Assembly: GCA_021234535.1 (NCBI GenBank)
Contig: CM037843.1
Location: 36,209,200-36,273,199 of the forward strand
Reading direction: 5' to 3'
DNA from: Stichopus chloronotus
Lineage: Eukaryota; Echinodermata; Holothuroidea; Aspidochirotida; Stichopodidae
DNA: 64,000 bases
In this document: positions 59,834 to 64,000 of the stretch, piece by piece
Position numbering within the stretch: position 1 is the stretch's first letter
Layout of the letters: every line of letters starts with the position of its first letter
Position numbers and translations under genes: made by a program
The notes under the pieces: generated by a model
Told to the model about the DNA's origin: nothing
Databases searched by the model: none
Seen by the model: the letters and a program-made list of their open reading frames with translations, nothing else

Positions 59834-59997
59834 TTGTATCTGTCCAACTTCTCATCTGAAACAAGTTTCTTGATCACCAAGAAACCATTTTTGTTGTAAA
59901 AGTCAATTTGTTCTTGCGTCAGGGGTGCACCTTTCTTTACATATTCGACAGGCTGTTGCCCTTGAGCATAGACTGAACTGCTCAGATGGTTCGGACA
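59834..59997 (-). CDS. PHYH: PHYH exon 2
   Basis: It starts after CCTTCTGACAG and ends TACAA|GTAAGT (phase 2). It encodes CPNHLSSSVYAQGQQPVEYV, then LTQEQIDFYNKNGFLVIKKL and VSDEKLDRY. This matches the [21 protein letters not shown] segment of human PHYH, the first conserved helix and strand of the fold. Confidence 0.9.
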
Positions 59998-62900
59998 CTG
60001 TCAGAAGGTTAGAGCAGGATAGTGAAGGAAAGGTGTAACACACACTGAGCAATCTGAAAGTAATACATGTGATTCTGGTTCATGACATTTCGTGCAAACT
60101 ATTTCTATGTGCAGTCTGTGCTGAATGTAAAGCAACGTTAGTGGTAACTTGTCCTTTCCTGAAAAAAAAATGTCCATGTGAAACAAACTTTCATCTCTCT
60201 TGGTATTCAGCTTGAATTATAATCCACTTTTTTGAGACATGTCAGTAACATGAAATCACTTTAAGTAGAACCAAAGATGGCACCTTCATACGTTAACCAT
60301 AACCAAGGGTGTCATCATGCAAACCAATATCAATACTCCAAACCGATAAAGGGTCAATAACTTTCTCACTCTAGGAGGTACATGAAAATTCTAAGTTGTA
60401 TCAGCCCAGTATGAATTCAGCAAACCTTCCAAAGAAATGGACAATGCATTAAAGTTGCATCTCAAGCTATACACTTATGACTTGCTGCTCTAGAATGCAA
60501 TATATGTACAGATATGCTCCCAATATGATGTGCTGAAACAATTGATAATCAAGATAATGTTGTACTGTAGATCATCTACAGCCATTTGACAACACTGTCA
60601 AGTTGACTAAACAGTCAGTAATGTATCCCTCCTTCAGTATACATGATAGTCCATAATTATACAGCAGACCACTAATGACTGTAGTTGATATCAAAAGGGA
60701 TTCTATGATGTGATCTTGTTGATGCAACCAGTAAACCATCCCATTCCTCATCAGTACTCAGAGAATTAACTGTATAACATCCATACTGCTACAATACAGT
60801 ATGATCTTCTTGAAAATGATCTATGAAAAGACACACCAGGCAGACTGTTCACGATGAACTTTCAACTTGTGTGTGGTTTATAGAGACTTATTTTAATATT
60901 TTTACTTCCAGGAGCCCAGCGTGCTGGATTCCTTAAAATATTTTCAACCAATTCATCAAAACTAACCTATGCTCCCCAAAAGATGCTGGAAAATTGTGCT
61001 ACTGTGCATCAGCGTAACTTTGTTTCTTGATTCCAAAAACACCAACAAGAAATTTAAAGGACTTTGTGATTCCTTGTCAATATTCATGAAGAACATAGGA
61101 CTATATCTACATGTTCTGAAATTCAAACACCTTATCCTTCTAGAGAGAGCATGCCTACACTAAGCTCTTTTGACCTCTGTGTGTACTCTATTAGGCAGTT
61201 GTATATGTTTTCACAATATGACCTCTACTGACCTCAAAAGAAATTTGACATTCACCAAAACCAATGGGTATCATCTACTCACTATGACCAACCCACACAC
61301 TTAGTATGAAATTAGTCAAGATTATGCTTCTTCAGATACCATGGTTACAAGGTTTTCACAGTTTGACCTCTGTTGACCTCCAATGACATTTGACTTTCAC
61401 CAAAAACACTGTTTCTAAGAGATAATCTACTCATTATGACCAACCTACACACTAAGTATGACATCAGTCAAGATTACTCTTCATTAGATGTTTAAACTTG
61501 AGTTTTTCACATACTGACCTCTGGTGAACTCAAACAAAATTTGACCTCTACCGAAAATAGAAGGGATCATCTACTTAATATGACCAACTCACACACAAAG
61601 TATGCTATTCTTCAAGGCTATGCTTCTTGAGATATAGTGTTCATAGTGTTTACAAGGGTTTCACAATTTGACCTCTGGTGACCTCAAATGACCTTTGACC
61701 ACCACCAAAAACGATCGGGATCATCTACTCAATATGAAAAACCCATAGACCATGTATGAGATTAGCCAAGATCACAACTCTTGAGATCGTGTTTACAAGC
61801 AAGGCGTACACACACACACATTCAACATTACCATCCCATAGATTCTTTTTGCCTTCGGCAAGGAATCAAAAAGAATGATCAAGATGAATGTAGTCCAGGA
61901 ATCGCATAAGCGATTCTAAATCCTGCATGTCCACAGATGATAAGGCAGAATTTCCCTCAAGAAAAGTCAGTTCTCAATATGAATTAAAACTACATCACTA
62001 GTGATCTCTACACAGTGATGCGAAGATTCTCTCATAAAATGTTGTCTACTCATGGTCGGTGACAAACTTGTCACTCAGAGGAAAAGAAACCAACTACTAA
62101 CAACGATACTTCTTCTCGGTTCATGCTTACAGTACAATGTTTGCCATTCATGGCAATCCTCACGCTCATCAGGTTTTCTATAGTTGTGCTTTAATGGCAG
62201 TATCGTACAGTAGTCATGAATGTACATGGGTAATGTTTGTTTTGATACGCATTTCATGAACCTTTGTCACAGTACTGTCACTGTGGACCATAATGATAAT
62301 TTTGTAGAATTTTGCCCATAACTTTGCAATTAACTTTAATTAATTTTAGACTGGAGACATGAAAGCAATTCAGGCAATATTTCAATTTCTCTTAGATGTG
62401 CCATTAATGATGAGAGTTTTACAAATAGCCTTTTAGAATGACACTCTTACTGAATGGTATTTGTAGTAAAAGAAGTTCATCAAGATTCACAAGCAGCAAA
62501 AGTGTTTCCATGAATGGCTGCAACATTAAACATCCTGTTAGATTGCTCAACACTTGGAATTAACTACATGGTTTGTTTTTAAGTAGTGCCCAGCTGTCCA
62601 CACAGTATTTTACAACCCCGATCCAAAACTGCAACCCGGTTCCTTAGATCAGAAAATTAGAGACACAACCACTTTGTGAATACACTTTGTGAAATTCATG
62701 TACTTTTGAACAAATATGACAGAATATTGGCTATGACCAACTTTCCGTGATCCGCCTGGAGTGTTTATTAGGCACCCAGATCTGGTTTCCATGTTCCACC
62801 TCTCAAGTTTCAGTATCCATAATCCCTGCACAAGTAAACACAGCTTTAGGCCAAGTAAAGAAAAAAACTAGTTTGTTGTCCCTGCCCACACACATTTTCC

Positions 62901-63541
62901 CATCAAAGGTACGATTTTTAATCAAAAATGTCTTGTCCTGAGACGGAAATCATCTCTCCAAGTCTTTAGTGATGTTTTTGCAGCACTCACTAATACAGTG
63001 ATGATCGAGGCACGTACAAAAAGTTTGCTGTGCTGCGAATTCCTTTCGGGTTGCTGCGAGTTAAAAAAAAAGAAAAAAGGGTCTGCTGACCCAAACTTTT
63101 TTAGAAACTAACAGTTTTTTTCTACTTGGCCTTACACAACCACTGCTGACAGCTCTGGCCACAACTGAACACATTCTAACTCTAGTCTATGACAATTCCC
63201 TATTTCCCTCACAGGTACACATTGCATAAAATGACCAAAAGGCCTTAAGTCAGTCTGAAAAGTGAAATTGTAAATGTCCACATTTAAGGCCTCGGCTAGA
63301 TGCTTCTGATCTGCGGTTGGATCGACCTTAACCAACTCCCTTGCCGATCGACTAATTACTTACACAGTTTCAATAGCGATCGAATAAAAACATAATCATG
63401 AGGGTCTTTTTTCATCGCTATCGTCACAACTAACGCCTAACATTACAGAAACCTTTTACGCTAAACACAATTAAATCAACTCAGCAAACAGTTATATGTA
63501 AGTTAGGCGACAGTAAAGGATACGACGTGTTGGTAGGGCAC
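59998..63541 (-). other. PHYH: PHYH intron 1
   Basis: Contains the repeat array 61180-61867. The rest shows no exon, RNA gene or element that I can defend. Confidence 0.5.
61180..61867 (+). repeat. Hairpin/CA-tract repeat family, copy 6
   Basis: Four to five units (GACCTC(T)ACTGACCTCAAA..., ATCATCTACTCA-like words, AAGTATGA(A/C)ATTAGTCAAGAT, CTTGAGATA), then a CA tract (about 61807-61820) and the terminal hairpin GATTCTTTTTGCC...GGCAAGGAATC (61841-61867). This and copy 1 are the best-preserved ends of the family. Confidence 0.75.
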
Positions 63542-63601
63542 CTCATTTTTGGACTTAGATAACAGTTGTCTGTCCAGGGTCCTCAAACGTGACGACGCCA
63601 T
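63542..63601 (-). CDS. PHYH: PHYH exon 1 with PTS2 signal
   Basis: The ATG at 63599-63601 starts MASSRLRTLDRQLLSKSKNE. RLRTLDRQL fits the PTS2 consensus (R/K)(L/V/I)x5(H/Q)(L/A), so the product should be imported by PEX7 and its presequence removed, as for human PHYH. The frame stays open upstream to a TTG at 63700 but has no earlier ATG. The donor is uncertain: GAG|GTGCCC (used here) or GTC|GTATCC at 63524, both phase 0. A TATATAG sequence near 63757-63764 could be a TATA box. Confidence 0.65.
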
Positions 63602-64000
63602 GTTTTCTTCATGTGTTAAGACTGTATTAAGAAAGCGAATGACTTCTCGAGAACTTCTCACCAGCACCGTGCACGTCCGGGTTTGTATTCCCCTCGTCAA
63701 GGTTACACACCAGCTGGCTCAGTAGCTGCGAAGTCCCATACTAAACATAGTACCGTACCTATATAGGCTACAGTATGGAGCCTAGGTCAAGTTAAGCTCT
63801 CAGCCCTGGTTAATTTGTTTGAGATTTTGCGTGACCTTGTCCCTCCTATAAAAATAGACTGGTCCTGCGCTGTCCCACCCCCCCCCCCTATAAAAATAGA
63901 CTGGTCTTGAACAAACTAATTATCCTATTTCTCTTTCTACGGGCAGACGGTCCTGTTTCATTGGCGCTATTGCATATCATACCCAGAGCCATATATCTAC
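63602..64000. other. PHYH: Upstream region of PHYH
   Basis: Likely PHYH 5' UTR and promoter. A TATAAAAATAGACTGGTC segment occurs twice (about 63849 and 63890) around a C homopolymer. No neighbouring gene is visible before the window ends. Confidence 0.4.

Larger units (their letters stand above)
43381..63601 (-). other. PHYH: Gene model: PHYH, peroxisomal phytanoyl-CoA 2-hydroxylase, eight exons
   Basis: Exons 63542-63601, 59834-59997, 57816-57984, 55622-55703, 52333-52514, 50394-50543, 47992-48126 and 43381-43434 join in frame (phases 0, 2, 0, 1, 0, 0, 0) to about 331 aa; the human enzyme has 338. PHYH is an Fe(II)/2-oxoglutarate dioxygenase of the peroxisomal matrix that 2-hydroxylates phytanoyl-CoA, the first step of alpha-oxidation of 3-methyl-branched fatty acids from chlorophyll phytol. 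Seen here: an N-terminal PTS2 nonapeptide, the HQD iron-binding pair in [15 protein letters not shown], the distal histidine in HPLLIHGSG and the 2-oxoglutarate arginine in KGFRK. All catalytic residues are present, so the gene looks functional. Its introns are rich in transposable elements. Confidence 0.92.

Noticed and set aside
63602..63700. N-terminal extension of PHYH rich in arginine, suggesting a mitochondrial presequence
   Set aside because: The frame opens at TTG, not ATG. The first ATG is 63601, directly before the PTS2.
1..64000. CRISPR arrays, tRNA or rRNA genes
   Set aside because: No CRISPR-type regular spacers; no T-loop (GGTTCGAATCC-like) with a matching cloverleaf; no rRNA sequence recognised.

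Overview
The window reads as animal nuclear DNA. It is AT-rich, its genes are broken into many exons by long introns, it has metazoan GT..AG splice sites, and it is packed with dispersed repeats. Intron sequence is full of TACTGTA/TACAGTA words, and it holds a Penelope-like retroelement with a GIY-YIG domain and a degenerate Ty3/gypsy-type gag. A marine invertebrate deuterostome, most likely an echinoderm, fits best. That is an inference from protein similarity and repeat flavour, not proof. No bacterial features (operons, ribosome binding sites, CRISPR) are expected or seen.

Three protein genes can be rebuilt exon by exon, and reading frame is kept across every proposed junction. (1) Minus strand, about 25.3 to 3.7 kb: an orthologue of ZNF318, with an RS-rich N-terminus, a giant 3.2 kb exon, a matrin-type zinc finger, a second U1-like zinc finger and a proline-rich acidic tail. 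Nine coding exons give about 2004 codons; the last two exons are predictions. (2) Plus strand, about 34.6 to 40.0 kb: a small gene of about 228 aa resembling C2orf73/CIMIP6, a ciliary microtubule inner protein. An RFX X-box lies about 150 bp upstream of the proposed start. (3) Minus strand, about 63.6 to 43.4 kb: PHYH, the peroxisomal phytanoyl-CoA 2-hydroxylase, in eight exons giving about 331 aa. It has an N-terminal PTS2 signal and the complete HxD...H...R iron/2-oxoglutarate site.

Layout: 1-3.7 kb holds repeats and the ZNF318 3' flank. 3.7-25.3 kb is ZNF318. 25.3-34.6 kb is a repeat-rich intergenic region with G-tracts, hairpin cassettes, a gag pseudogene and a large inverted repeat. 34.6-40.3 kb is the candidate ciliary gene. 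40.3-43.4 kb separates two convergent gene ends. 43.4-63.6 kb is PHYH, whose introns host a Penelope-like element with inverted flanking repeats, a TTAA-flanked DNA transposon, three copies of a hairpin/CA-tract repeat family, a long hairpin and a perfect 26-bp palindrome. ZNF318 and the ciliary gene are divergent, and the ciliary gene and PHYH are convergent. Nothing suggests the three genes share a pathway.

The most unusual material is in the repeats. One family is a short tandem of ~150 bp units carrying TGACCTTTGACC (a nuclear-receptor DR1 motif) and ending in a CA tract and a GATTCCTTGCC hairpin. Another locus is a row of hairpins separated by an exact GGCATAA spacer. I found no convincing undescribed protein system. 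All exon boundaries are hand predictions and need transcript support.
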